DNA of 59,307 bases from Deltaproteobacteria bacterium (GTDB lineage Bacteria > Myxococcota_A > Polyangia > HGW-17 > JAJRWW01), in contig JAOZUO010000030.1 in NCBI GenBank assembly GCA_029938605.1, positions 1 to 59,307 of the forward strand, given 5' to 3'. Positions within the stretch are counted from its first letter, which is position 1, and every line of letters begins with the position of its first letter. The translations under genes were made by a program, and so were the position numbers. Positions 35,385 through 44,040 of this stretch are shown here, piece by piece. The notes below the pieces were generated by a model that had not been told where the DNA came from, ran no database searches, and saw only the letters and a program-made list of their open reading frames with translations.

Positions 35385-36808
35385 TGGGCGGACTATTCGC
35401 GGACATCAGCCCCTGGCGCCTGATGGCGCTTCCCTTCATCGAGTGCCTCGTGCTGGTGGGCATCCACTCCTATCTCGGACTGCACGTGATCCGTCGTCAG
35501 GTGATCTTCGTGGATCTGAGCCTGGCCCAGATCGCCGCCCTGGGTACCACCATCGGTTTTTTGCTGGGGATCCATCCCCACGGCATGGGCGCCTTCTTGT
35601 TCTCGCTCTCGTTCACCTTCCTGGGCGCCGCCGTCTTCGCCATCACCCGCACCCGAAAGGCGCGGGTACCCCAGGAGGCGATCATCGGCCTGGTGTACGC
35701 CATGGCCGCCGCGCTGATGATCCTGGTCATCGATCGGGCCCCCCACGGCGCCGAGCACATCAAGGAGGTGCTCACCGGATCCATCCTGTGGGTCAAGGGC
35801 AGCGAGGTCCTCAGCGCGACGGTGGCCTACGCGATCATCGGCGTCTTCCACTTCGTCTTCCGCAAGCGGTTCATGGCCATCACCGACGACCCCGAAGGAG
35901 CGCGAGAGCAGGGTGTCAACGTGGTGCTGTGGGATCTCATCTTCTACATGACCTTCGGGTTCGTGATCACCTTCTCGGTGAACACCGCCGGAGTGCTCCT
36001 GGTCTTCGTGTTCCTGGTGGTACCGGCGGTCATCGGCACGGCCATCACCGACAACTTCAAACACCAGTTGCTCATCGGCTGGGCCATGGGAACCGTGGTC
36101 AGTGGGCTGGGGCTAGTCGCCAGCTATGTACTCGATCTACCCGCCGGCCCCGCCGTGGTGTCATTCTACGGGTTGGTCCTTCTGCTGGTGGCGCTCACCT
36201 TGTACGTGGTGCGCTCACCGAGCTGGCTACGGGCGCTGGGCCACGTGGGAATGGGGTGCCTGGTGCTGGTCCTGCTGGTGGGCTACTTCAACGTTCTACG
36301 GGCGCTGATCAACGCAGTGCCCGGCTGGAAGCGGGGTGAGCACCACGCGACACAAGCCCATGCCCCCGGCCACGCCCGCAAGCGCACGGCCGTGGGGCGC
36401 CTCGATGATCTCGACCTGGAGGCCAAGGAGAAGGCGGTCAAGAAGATGAAGGACCTGGCTCAGCTCAAGCGGTTTTTCGCCAAGGCCGAGACCCCCGGAG
36501 CCAAACTCAACCTCGCCGAGCGGGTGGCGCAGATCAATTCGCGCGAAGGCGCGAAGCTGCTCGTGACAGTGCTGGTCTCCGAGGCGCCCATCTTCTTCCG
36601 CAACACCGCCCTGGAGCGGCTCGCCAAGATCTGCCGGCGCCCCTTTGCCGTGGATCTGATGGAGGACGATGAGGCCAAGATCAGCAAGGTCATCACCGAG
36701 GTGAAGGGCTGTGTACACACCCTCGTCGCCCGACCCGCACCCGCTGCCGCAACGCCGCCCCGACCCAAACCGGTCCCCGCCGCCGCCGCGTCCACTCCTC
36801 CGGGCTAA
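35381..36808 (+). CDS. ZnuB-like ABC-3 permease with long C-terminal extension
   Basis: 475 aa. Residues 1-310 form the ABC-3 permease: eight or more membrane helices with VIRRQVIFVDLSLAQIAALG, VPQEAIIGLVYAMAAA and LLVFVFLVVPAVIG. Residues about 320-475 are a soluble, HEAT-like helical extension (REGAKLLVTVLVSEAPIFFR, NTALERLAKIC) with an Ala/Pro tail, which standard ZnuB (about 260-290 aa) lacks. No ATPase gene lies in the operon. Confidence 0.85.
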   Translation: MMGGLFADISPWRLMALPFIECLVLVGIHSYLGLHVIRRQVIFVDLSLAQIAALGTTIGFLLGIHPHGMGAFLFSLSFTFLGAAVFAITRTRKARVPQEAIIGLVYAMAAALMILVIDRAPHGAEHIKEVLTGSILWVKGSEVLSATVAYAIIGVFHFVFRKRFMAITDDPEGAREQGVNVVLWDLIFYMTFGFVITFSVNTAGVLLVFVFLVVPAVIGTAITDNFKHQLLIGWAMGTVVSGLGLVASYVLDLPAGPAVVSFYGLVLLLVALTLYVVRSPSWLRALGHVGMGCLVLVLLVGYFNVLRALINAVPGWKRGEHHATQAHAPGHARKRTAVGRLDDLDLEAKEKAVKKMKDLAQLKRFFAKAETPGAKLNLAERVAQINSREGAKLLVTVLVSEAPIFFRNTALERLAKICRRPFAVDLMEDDEAKISKVITEVKGCVHTLVARPAPAAATPPRPKPVPAAAASTPPG

Positions 36809-36830
36809 GGCGGCTCTGGCCACCTCCCCT

Positions 36831-36857
36831 GTCATCCCGAGCGTAGCGAGGGATCTC
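36831..36857 (+). repeat. Dispersed GTCATCCCGAGCGTAGCGAGGGATCT-type repeat
   Basis: GTCATCCCGAGCGTAGCGAG followed by GGATCT is a widely seen intergenic repeat in many bacterial genomes. Its core is a small hairpin (TCCC...GGGA with an inner GC pair). It sits between the permease and OmpA-like genes. Confidence 0.7.
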
Positions 36858-36944
36858 TCCGTTGCACCTGTCAGTAGGGCCATACCGCACGCCGCTTGCC
36901 CCCCACCAGCGGGTCCCTCATACTTCTTACGGAGGAGGCGCACC

Positions 36945-37646
36945 ATGAACCGAACACTCTGCTTGCTGACGGTGTTGATTTTGGTCGCTCCGGCGCTGGC
37001 CCGCGCAGCTCCTGGTGGACGAGATCAGGATGGCGATGGCATCCCCGACGCGTACGACATGTGCCCGACGGCGCCCGAGGATCGGGACGGCTTCCAGGAC
37101 CAGGACGGCTGCCCGGACCCCGACAACGACAAGGACGGCATACCGGACGTGCGCGACAAGTGTCCCAACGACCCGGAGAACTTTAATGGGTTCCAGGACC
37201 AAGACGGCTGCCCGGACCGCAAGAGAAAACCCGTCGTGGTCGTCCATGCCTGCCCGCCCATCCGCGGCGGCATCACCTTCGGCCGGCGCAGCGCACGCAT
37301 CCCAAAGCGGTCCATTGCCGTCCTCAAGCAGGTCGTGCGTATCCTGGGAAAGTACAAGAGCGTGAAGCTGGTGGAGGTGCAGGGGTACGCCGACGACTAC
37401 CGCTCGGCCAAAGCCGATCTGCGCCTCAGTCTCCGAAGGGCCAAGGCCATCTGTCGCAACCTGATCAAGCGCGGCATCTCGGCCAAGCGGTTGGTGGCCA
37501 AGGGCTACGGGAGGCCCCACAAGCGGGGCAAGAAACGCACAAAGGCTGCCCGCGCCCGCAACCACAACCGCCGGGTCCTGTTCAAGATCCTCAAAAAGAC
37601 CAAGCCGGGCCCCCGCAAAAAGCGGCGGTCAAAACGATCAAGGTGA
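36945..37646 (+). CDS. OmpA-like protein with thrombospondin type 3 repeats
   Basis: 233 aa. Signal peptide (MNRTLCLLTVLILVAPALARA), two Ca-binding thrombospondin type 3 repeats (DQDGDGIPDAYDMCPTAPED; DKDGIPDVRDKCPNDPEN) and an OmpA C-terminal domain for peptidoglycan binding (ITFGRRSARI, VEVQGYADDYRSAKADLRLS, GYGRPHKRG..NRRVLF). The tail is very basic. ATG 36945 has GGAGGAGG upstream. It links the outer membrane to the cell wall. Confidence 0.9.
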   Translation: MNRTLCLLTVLILVAPALARAAPGGRDQDGDGIPDAYDMCPTAPEDRDGFQDQDGCPDPDNDKDGIPDVRDKCPNDPENFNGFQDQDGCPDRKRKPVVVVHACPPIRGGITFGRRSARIPKRSIAVLKQVVRILGKYKSVKLVEVQGYADDYRSAKADLRLSLRRAKAICRNLIKRGISAKRLVAKGYGRPHKRGKKRTKAARARNHNRRVLFKILKKTKPGPRKKRRSKRSR

Positions 37647-37659
37647 TTTCGATCGGGTC

Positions 37660-39381
37660 CTAAAAATCGCTGATGCGGTCGACCAGGCTCGGCACGTCGA
37701 CGAAGGGATTCCGGTTCCCCTGGTAGGCTTGGATCCGGTTGTTTCGGGTGCGCTCCAGGTCATCTACGGGATCGGCCTCGTGCCAGGCACGAAGCACCGC
37801 CTCTTCGTAGTCGTGGATGACTCCGTTGGTCGAGATCCTGTCGTCATCAAAGGGGACTCCCTCGATCACCGTGGTCCGGTACCGCGCAGCCATATAGAAA
37901 TGCGCGCGGGCGATGTCTCCTCGTCGGTCCGGACGCACCTGATAGATCTTGCGCGCCCCCGCGCCTATGTTGGCGCCCAGAACCGAGTTCACAGCGTCGG
38001 GATTGCTGGTCATCCCGAAGTCGTAGCTGGAGCGACTGGAATTGCTCGAAATATCCGTAGGGAAGATATGGTGCAGGTCAGACTTCATGGGCTCGGCCTT
38101 GTCGAACTGCGACTGGGGCCAGGTGTGCTCCGTGTTGAAACCACCCTCGCCGTAGGCCTGGGTGCTATCTCGTGGAAGCTCCGTTTTTGTGTGCCTATAG
38201 ATGCTCTCCACCCAACCATCATGGACATCGACGACGGAGAACATGAGGGTTCGGGCGCTGTTTTGCCCCAGGTAGCCATAGGCCCGATGTCCGTCCACGA
38301 AGGGGAGCATAGCGGCGAGGAGAGGCTCGTCCGACAACCCATCCAGGGCTGTGTAAAAGAGTCCGGCATCCACCCCCAGGTTCATACACGCCAGGGACTC
38401 GGGCCCCAGGACAGCATAGTCCTCATCTTCGGTAATCACCTCGAACTGGACGAAGTAATCAACGTCGCCATCGGGGGTAAAGTCCCGCACGCCCGTGAGC
38501 GTGACCAGGACCTCTCTTTTCCAATGGGGCTCAGGTAGCACTGTGCCTTGTTCCAGAGGCGTACATCCGTTGTCGGTCTCTTCGTACCCCACCATGCAAA
38601 AGTGTAGCTTCAGGGGAAACACGACCCCCTCATCTACGTTGGAGCTGGTCACCCACACCAGCACGTTGCTCGTCGGCTCAGCCGCCAGCTTCACCGTAAA
38701 GCTGTCGGTGTCACCGTCTTCGCTGGTCAGTAGCTCGGTCTTGTCCACCAGGATCTGCTTTTCAGCGGTGCACGTAGGATCCGGCTGGGCATCGATGCAA
38801 CCATCACCCTCGCTACAGGTCTGGCCGCTGCAGGGATCTTCCGAGAGGCAGTTCTCGTCACAGGGAACGACGCAAGCACCGCTGGAGCACTCCAGGATCA
38901 GGCGGTAGTGCCCCCGGTCGATCCCCATATAGGTCCCCATGACGATCAGATACTCGCCGTCGGTTGGGACTGTAAAACCCGTGATCTTAGCGTGGACGCC
39001 GTAGCCACCGTCATCGTCGAAGGCCAGGGGCTCGAGACCATAGAACCCGTCCTCCCGCTTGGGCCCATAGAGAAACAGCGTGGAGTCCAGTGCCCGAGCC
39101 GTGCCCAGATGGCTATTCTCCACGGTAACGATGGAGCCCCCCGACGCAGTGAAGAACCAACCATCGAGCTGTCCGTCGGCCACGAACTCACCGAAGACCT
39201 CACCGCCAAAGGAGATGCGTCCCCGAAACTCGATCACATCACCCGAGATGTCTGTCTTGCCCGGCTCCTGGATCAAGGGCGGCTCGAGCTCACCCGAGCC
39301 CTTGAGCTGGCCATCCTCACAGGCATACGCTGACAAGAGGAACACGACACACGAAGACAAGATGAAAAACCGATTGGCCAT
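37660..39381 (-). CDS. Secreted endonuclease I-family lipoprotein
   Basis: 573 aa. Lipobox in VVFLLSAYAC. An N-terminal PPC-like beta domain (DGWFFTASGGSIVTVEN, TDGEYLIVMGTY), a Cys-rich insert and a Calx-beta-like region (VLVWVTSSNVDEG) precede a C-terminal endonuclease I domain. The His-metal-type active site is visible as NTEHTWPQSQ and KSDLHHIFPTD. Enzymes of this family cut DNA outside the cell. Convergent with the OmpA-like gene, 13 bp apart. Confidence 0.85.
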   Translation of the reverse strand: MANRFFILSSCVVFLLSAYACEDGQLKGSGELEPPLIQEPGKTDISGDVIEFRGRISFGGEVFGEFVADGQLDGWFFTASGGSIVTVENSHLGTARALDSTLFLYGPKREDGFYGLEPLAFDDDGGYGVHAKITGFTVPTDGEYLIVMGTYMGIDRGHYRLILECSSGACVVPCDENCLSEDPCSGQTCSEGDGCIDAQPDPTCTAEKQILVDKTELLTSEDGDTDSFTVKLAAEPTSNVLVWVTSSNVDEGVVFPLKLHFCMVGYEETDNGCTPLEQGTVLPEPHWKREVLVTLTGVRDFTPDGDVDYFVQFEVITEDEDYAVLGPESLACMNLGVDAGLFYTALDGLSDEPLLAAMLPFVDGHRAYGYLGQNSARTLMFSVVDVHDGWVESIYRHTKTELPRDSTQAYGEGGFNTEHTWPQSQFDKAEPMKSDLHHIFPTDISSNSSRSSYDFGMTSNPDAVNSVLGANIGAGARKIYQVRPDRRGDIARAHFYMAARYRTTVIEGVPFDDDRISTNGVIHDYEEAVLRAWHEADPVDDLERTRNNRIQAYQGNRNPFVDVPSLVDRISDF

Positions 39382-39512
39382 GGGGAGCACCTCACAGATA
39401 GAGTAAGCGATCTATCCAATTCTCACGAACTTCACGGATCCCAAGTCATAGCACTGGTGGTACCGGCGAGCAAACTGTCGCACGCCCTCCGGGTGCACGC
39501 GAATTCGGGGGA

Positions 39513-41528
39513 TCAATCGGGGTTGGTGCTGACGCCAGAGGGATTGATGGACCACTCGAAGTTGTCGAGCAGGGAGAGGGAGTCGAGGATGCCGTCAGAT
39601 ACATCAAACACCATGAGCTCCAGCACCATGAGCTCCCCGCCGACGATGGGCGCGGTGGTCTGCAGCCACACGGTGCCGCCGCCGGTGCTCGCCACATCCA
39701 TTCCCGTGCCGGCCAGCAGCGCGGTTCCCCCGGGGCAGGTGTAGCAGCCCTTGGGTACACACAGGTCGAAGAACCCGTTGTTGACCGACACCGGGTTGTT
39801 TTGCGAATCGAAGGAGATGTTGGTGTCCGCCGGGATCCCCGCCGCGCCCGTGTTGAGCAGCGCGAGGAAAAAATCGTTGAATGTCGTGCACGAGTAAGTC
39901 CAGTACTCCGACGAGAAGAACCGGAAGTTGTAGGCAAAGGACTGGGCGTTGGTGGGCACCCGGATGGTCAAGCGCACGTTGATGGAGTCGTTCGCGCCCG
40001 AGCCCGCCGGGCAGGTGCCGCTGCAACCGGCCGAAGAAGGCAGAATGCCCCCATGGGCGGCCAGATAGATGGCCGGCGGCTGACCGCTCGACCCGAAGCC
40101 CGTACCCCCGTTGGGGTTGACATAGTCGGGATCGTTCGCGTCCCGCATTCTCCCCGAAGAGATGCCGGCCATGGTGGGACCGTTCTGGGGCGCGATGCCT
40201 CCGGTGCCGTAGTTGGTCATGATGGCCGACTGGAAGTTCTGCATGTTCCCCAACTCCGCGGCGCTGGGAGTGGAGCCGTCGGCGCGCACGAACTCGGCGC
40301 TGATGACGCCCCATTTCTTTTGGCCCAGGGGCGGATTGGCGGTGGTGAACTCACACAGATCCATGGCCTGGGCCACATCGGTGGGGCTCACGGAGCCGAA
40401 CTTCGCCACGGAGCTGCACAAAGAGGGGACCACTGTGTCCGAGGTGGAGGGATCGCAGTCATCGTCCACGCCATTGCCGACGAACTCGAAGGCGCCGGGA
40501 TTGACCAGCACCGGGTCGGAGCAGCCCCAAATATTCTCGCAGCAGTCGCCCTGACAGGCGTTCCAGCCATCACCATCCACGTCGGGCGGATTGTCCGGGA
40601 CCCCGTCGCAGTCGTGGTCCAGGCCGTCACACTGTTCGAGCGCGGGAAGCACCTCTCCGGTACAGAAACCGTAGCCCGTACCTTGCGCATTGCACACCTG
40701 GGTGCCTCCGACGCAGGTACCCACGCCCTCGGTTCCGGCCGACCCGTTGTAGCAGGACTCGGACTGGCCGGGAGCGCAAAGGCAATCCGGCCCATCCTCG
40801 TTTGCCATCCCATCGCAGTCGTCATCCGCCGCCGTGGCGCAAACCTCCTGGGTGGGGACAACCTCGCCCACGCAGGGCCCGTAGCCCGTGCCTGTGGCAT
40901 CGCAGGTGGAGACGCCGGCCACGCAGATGCCCACGCCCTCGGTTCCGGCGGGCCCGCCATAGCAGGGCTCGGCGGCGCCCGGCACGCAGAGGCAACCGTC
41001 TCCCTCCTCGTTGACCAGGCCATCGCAGTCGTCGTCCACCAGGGTGGTGCAGGTCTCTACCCCGGGGGTGACTTCGCCCTCACAGTCCCCATACCCTGAG
41101 CCCTCGGCGTTGCAGGTCATGGTGCCGCCCTGGCAGATCCCCACCCCTTCGGTTCCCGCCGGTCCGGTGTAACACACCGCCACGCCCCCCGGCGTGCAGC
41201 CGCAGCCGTCCGCCTGCTCGTTGATCTCGCCATCGCAGTCGTCGTCCGCCGGCGAGTCGCAGTCCTCGGCTATGGGCGTGACCTCACCCTCACACCGCCC
41301 CCACACGCCGTCTGCATCGCAAATCGCGGTGCCGGCCACGCAGATGCCTACGCCCTCGGTCCCCTCGGGGCCGGTGTAGCAGCTCCCCTGTTCCCCGGGA
41401 TTGCACGGCTCCGTGTTGCCGTTATCATTCCCATTGGTGTTGAGACTCAGCGAATTGCTTGGACCGCAAGCTACAATCCCCACCGCGACCAGGGCGAGCA
41501 AGGTCATCCGTAGTGTACTGAACTGCAT
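39513..41528 (-). CDS. MopE-repeat lipoprotein with choice-of-anchor L domain
   Basis: 671 aa. Lipobox LVAVGIVACG, an Asn/Gly spacer (NTNGNDNGNTEPC), then four ~63-residue repeats (CYTGPAGTEGVGICQGGTMT, VETCTTLVDDDCDGLVNE) of MopE/Ca-binding type, and a final DHDCDGVPDNPPDVDGDG. The C-terminal ~290 residues are a choice-of-anchor L domain (MQNFQSAIMTNYGTGGI, FRFFSSEYWTYSC). GGAGGAG precedes ATG 41528. Surface-exposed, adhesin-like; ligand unknown. Confidence 0.85.
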   Translation of the reverse strand: MQFSTLRMTLLALVAVGIVACGPSNSLSLNTNGNDNGNTEPCNPGEQGSCYTGPEGTEGVGICVAGTAICDADGVWGRCEGEVTPIAEDCDSPADDDCDGEINEQADGCGCTPGGVAVCYTGPAGTEGVGICQGGTMTCNAEGSGYGDCEGEVTPGVETCTTLVDDDCDGLVNEEGDGCLCVPGAAEPCYGGPAGTEGVGICVAGVSTCDATGTGYGPCVGEVVPTQEVCATAADDDCDGMANEDGPDCLCAPGQSESCYNGSAGTEGVGTCVGGTQVCNAQGTGYGFCTGEVLPALEQCDGLDHDCDGVPDNPPDVDGDGWNACQGDCCENIWGCSDPVLVNPGAFEFVGNGVDDDCDPSTSDTVVPSLCSSVAKFGSVSPTDVAQAMDLCEFTTANPPLGQKKWGVISAEFVRADGSTPSAAELGNMQNFQSAIMTNYGTGGIAPQNGPTMAGISSGRMRDANDPDYVNPNGGTGFGSSGQPPAIYLAAHGGILPSSAGCSGTCPAGSGANDSINVRLTIRVPTNAQSFAYNFRFFSSEYWTYSCTTFNDFFLALLNTGAAGIPADTNISFDSQNNPVSVNNGFFDLCVPKGCYTCPGGTALLAGTGMDVASTGGGTVWLQTTAPIVGGELMVLELMVFDVSDGILDSLSLLDNFEWSINPSGVSTNPD

Positions 41529-41628
41529 CGGGACTCCTCCGGGGGTGGGTTGCACCCGGACCCGTAGATCCGAGACACCCCCTAAGTCCATCATAAGCTC
41601 TGCAGCACGGATCGCTCAAGCCCAATGA

Positions 41629-41991
41629 TCAAGCCACAGGGTTCTTTAGGGAGGCACGGACCTGAGCCAGGAGCTGGTCTTCGTCCACGGGCTTTTCCAG
41701 CACGGGGACGTTCTTGGTCAAGGCGATGTGCTTGGAGTGGTACCCGCTGACCACGATCACCGGGGTCGTTTTCAGCGCCTTTTCGTGACGCAGGCGGCGG
41801 TAGAAGTCCGGGCCCGTAGCCGTGGGCATCTCGATATCCAGGAGGATCAGGTCCGGCGCCTCGTCCCGGGCGACCCGTAGGCCATCGGCGCCGTTGTCAG
41901 CCGAGACCACCTCGTAGTCGTTGTCCGTGAGCACATTCGTGAGAAATCCGACGATGTTCGGGTCGTCATCAATGATCAGGATCTTGGTCAT
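41629..41991 (-). CDS. Single-domain (CheY-like) response regulator
   Basis: 120 aa, receiver domain only: DDDP acid pocket, phosphoacceptor in LILLDIEMPTATG, VVSGYHSKH and the EKPVD lysine. It overlaps the kinase gene by 4 nt and is its probable target. With no output domain, it must act by protein contact. Last gene of the hdr-like operon. Confidence 0.93.
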   Translation of the reverse strand: MTKILIIDDDPNIVGFLTNVLTDNDYEVVSADNGADGLRVARDEAPDLILLDIEMPTATGPDFYRRLRHEKALKTTPVIVVSGYHSKHIALTKNVPVLEKPVDEDQLLAQVRASLKNPVA

Positions 41992-43442
41992 TTTGCTCTT
42001 CCGTTCGTAGAAACGCTTACACCAGGCTCGTCGCGTCTGGGCAATGTTACACGAAAAACAGCTCCATGACCGAGCTCCGATTCCACGGTGAGCGTGCCGC
42101 CATGATCCGCCACTACCCGACTCGCCACCAGTAACCCCATGCCATTGCCTTGCCAGCCCTTGGTGCTCACAGGCTCCCTGAATAGCTTATCTCTGGTGGC
42201 GGCGTCCATACCGCAGCCGGTGTCGGTCACCACGAAGCGGACCTGATCGGGGTCGGCCTCGATGCGAAGGGTGACCCGACAGGGGACCGCGGCGTCGCTC
42301 CGAAGCGATCCACAGGCCTCAATGCCGTTGGAAACGATGTTGGCCAAACACGCCGTGATCCCCTCGGCGTCCATCCATAGGCGTACATTTTGGGGCCCCG
42401 GCTCAAAGCTCAGCTCCACCCCGTCCTGGGCGGCCACGTCGCGGAACAGATCCACGATCTCCGCGCCCACCTCCTGAGGATCCACCGCCGCCATCTGTCC
42501 CGAGACCCCCCGGGTCACCTTGGTGCAACCGGTGACCAGCGTGTTGAGTCGATCCACATTCCGGCTCAGGCTCTGTAGCCCCCCCTCGGTGCGCTCGGGC
42601 AGCGACTTTTTCAACCCTGTGCGGATATCATAGGCCGAGCCCCGCAACCCCGTGAGCACGTTCTTCATGCGGTGGGCGATCTCGCCCACGCCGCGCCCCA
42701 CCGCGGCGATCTCCGCGAGCCGATGGAGCTCGGTGACGTTGAGGGACATCTCCACCACGAAATCCTTGTCCCGGCCGCCGGTGGAAAGCGGCGCCGTGGA
42801 GACCAGGTAGTTCTGGGGCTCCCCGTCGATGCCAAAGCGGGTCTGTGAAACGGTGTGAGTCTGGCCGTCGGCCAGGGTCGCTACGGCCGGGCAATCGGCG
42901 CAGGGGTCGGACCGATGGCGATACACCTCGTAGCAGTGTACGCCGGTCACCTCGCCGAAGCGGCTCCGTACGTGGTCGTTGGCCTGCATGATACGCAAGT
43001 TCTTGTTGATGATGGCCACCGAGCAGGGCGCCAGATTGAACACCAGATCGAGCTGCTTTTGCAGATCCTTTTGCTCGGTGACGTCGTAGGACATCTTGGC
43101 CACGTACGCCACTTGTCCGGTCTCGTCCAGAATCGGCGCGTGGTGCACCACGTACTCCACCCCCTGACCCAGCCGATCGATACCCGTTTCATCGCTCCGC
43201 CGAGCGCGCCCGTCCATGAAGACGCGCTGGGCCGCACAGGGCCGACAGCTCACGTCGCGCTTCTTGTACACCTCGTAGCACTTACGCCCGTCGGCCTCCC
43301 CAAAGACCGCCACGAAGTTGTGGTTGGCGACGACAATGTTGAGCTGCTCATCGAGCACCGTAATGTAGATCGGTGCGTATTCGAACATCTGGTCCGAGAG
43401 CCAACGTTGGACCAAAGGTGGCGCATCAGTGATCACGCTCAC
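41988..43442 (-). CDS. Cytoplasmic sensor histidine kinase with two Cys-rich PAS domains
   Basis: 484 aa. PAS1 (about 15-125) and PAS2 (about 130-245) each contain a KCYEVYKKRDVSCRPC- or HCYEVYRHRSDPCADCP-type motif, a form seen in many delta-proteobacterial redox sensors. The phosphoacceptor box is VGEIAHRMKNVLTGLRG (H-R-M-K-N type) with NRLNTLV. The ATPase domain has NIVSNGIEAC, DTGCGMD and GNGMGLLV. No membrane segment. It sits 3 bp after the TPR gene and is in the hdr-like operon, so it probably senses the redox state of that system. Confidence 0.92.
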   Translation of the reverse strand: MSVITDAPPLVQRWLSDQMFEYAPIYITVLDEQLNIVVANHNFVAVFGEADGRKCYEVYKKRDVSCRPCAAQRVFMDGRARRSDETGIDRLGQGVEYVVHHAPILDETGQVAYVAKMSYDVTEQKDLQKQLDLVFNLAPCSVAIINKNLRIMQANDHVRSRFGEVTGVHCYEVYRHRSDPCADCPAVATLADGQTHTVSQTRFGIDGEPQNYLVSTAPLSTGGRDKDFVVEMSLNVTELHRLAEIAAVGRGVGEIAHRMKNVLTGLRGSAYDIRTGLKKSLPERTEGGLQSLSRNVDRLNTLVTGCTKVTRGVSGQMAAVDPQEVGAEIVDLFRDVAAQDGVELSFEPGPQNVRLWMDAEGITACLANIVSNGIEACGSLRSDAAVPCRVTLRIEADPDQVRFVVTDTGCGMDAATRDKLFREPVSTKGWQGNGMGLLVASRVVADHGGTLTVESELGHGAVFRVTLPRRDEPGVSVSTNGRAK

Positions 43443-43445
43443 TCC

Positions 43446-44024
43446 TCAGACACGGTTGCTCAGCACCGCCTGAATCCGCGCCAGGTGGTCCAGGTCCTCG
43501 TCCATATCGGGATGGTCAAGCTCTTTGTCCAGCTCCAACACCTCGACCAACAGCTCGGCGCACGTGTCCAACGCATTGAGCCCCTCGTGGGCCAAACTAC
43601 GCACCAACAACAGAGAACGCCGGGTCTCCAGATCCGCGGGATCCAAAATGTCCAGGGCTCGTTCGAAGAGCTCCAGGGCCTCGGTGAAATGACCCCAGGT
43701 GCACTCCATCTCTCCGAGCTCCGCCAGGGCAAAGAGCCTCGCCCGCTCCATGCCGATCTTCTCGGACAGCTCCAGCGCTTCCTCAAAAAGCTGCACCGAG
43801 ATGCGCCAGCGAATCGCCTTGTACACCTTTCCCATATGGATCATCGTGATGCACTCCCAGCGCCGTCGCTTGGCGTGCCGCACCATCAACAGCAGCTCCC
43901 AGAGGATCCGCGCGGCCTCACCGTACTGACCCGAATCCGCCTTGAGCTTGGCGTCCAGGGTCTCCCGCATGAGCTCCACGTCCGCCTTCTCCACATCCGA
44001 AACGAAATCGATAGCCCAGTGCAT
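43446..44024 (-). CDS. TPR-repeat protein in the hdr-like operon
   Basis: 192 aa of tandem helical hairpins (ADSGQYGEAARILWELLLMV, FEEALELSEKIG, FTEALELFERALDIL), with no signal peptide. GGAGGGG precedes ATG 44024 by about 5 nt; a longer upstream frame overlaps the HdrA gene and is not coding. TPR proteins act as assembly scaffolds, so it might assemble the complex or couple it to the adjacent kinase. Confidence 0.83.
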   Translation of the reverse strand: MHWAIDFVSDVEKADVELMRETLDAKLKADSGQYGEAARILWELLLMVRHAKRRRWECITMIHMGKVYKAIRWRISVQLFEEALELSEKIGMERARLFALAELGEMECTWGHFTEALELFERALDILDPADLETRRSLLLVRSLAHEGLNALDTCAELLVEVLELDKELDHPDMDEDLDHLARIQAVLSNRV

Positions 44025-44040
44025 AGATCCCCTCCACCTC

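Noticed and set aside
34275..36808. Assigning zinc as the transported metal
   Set aside because: The binding protein lacks the His-rich loop of typical ZnuA, and I found no reliable Zur or MntR box, so Zn or Mn stays open.
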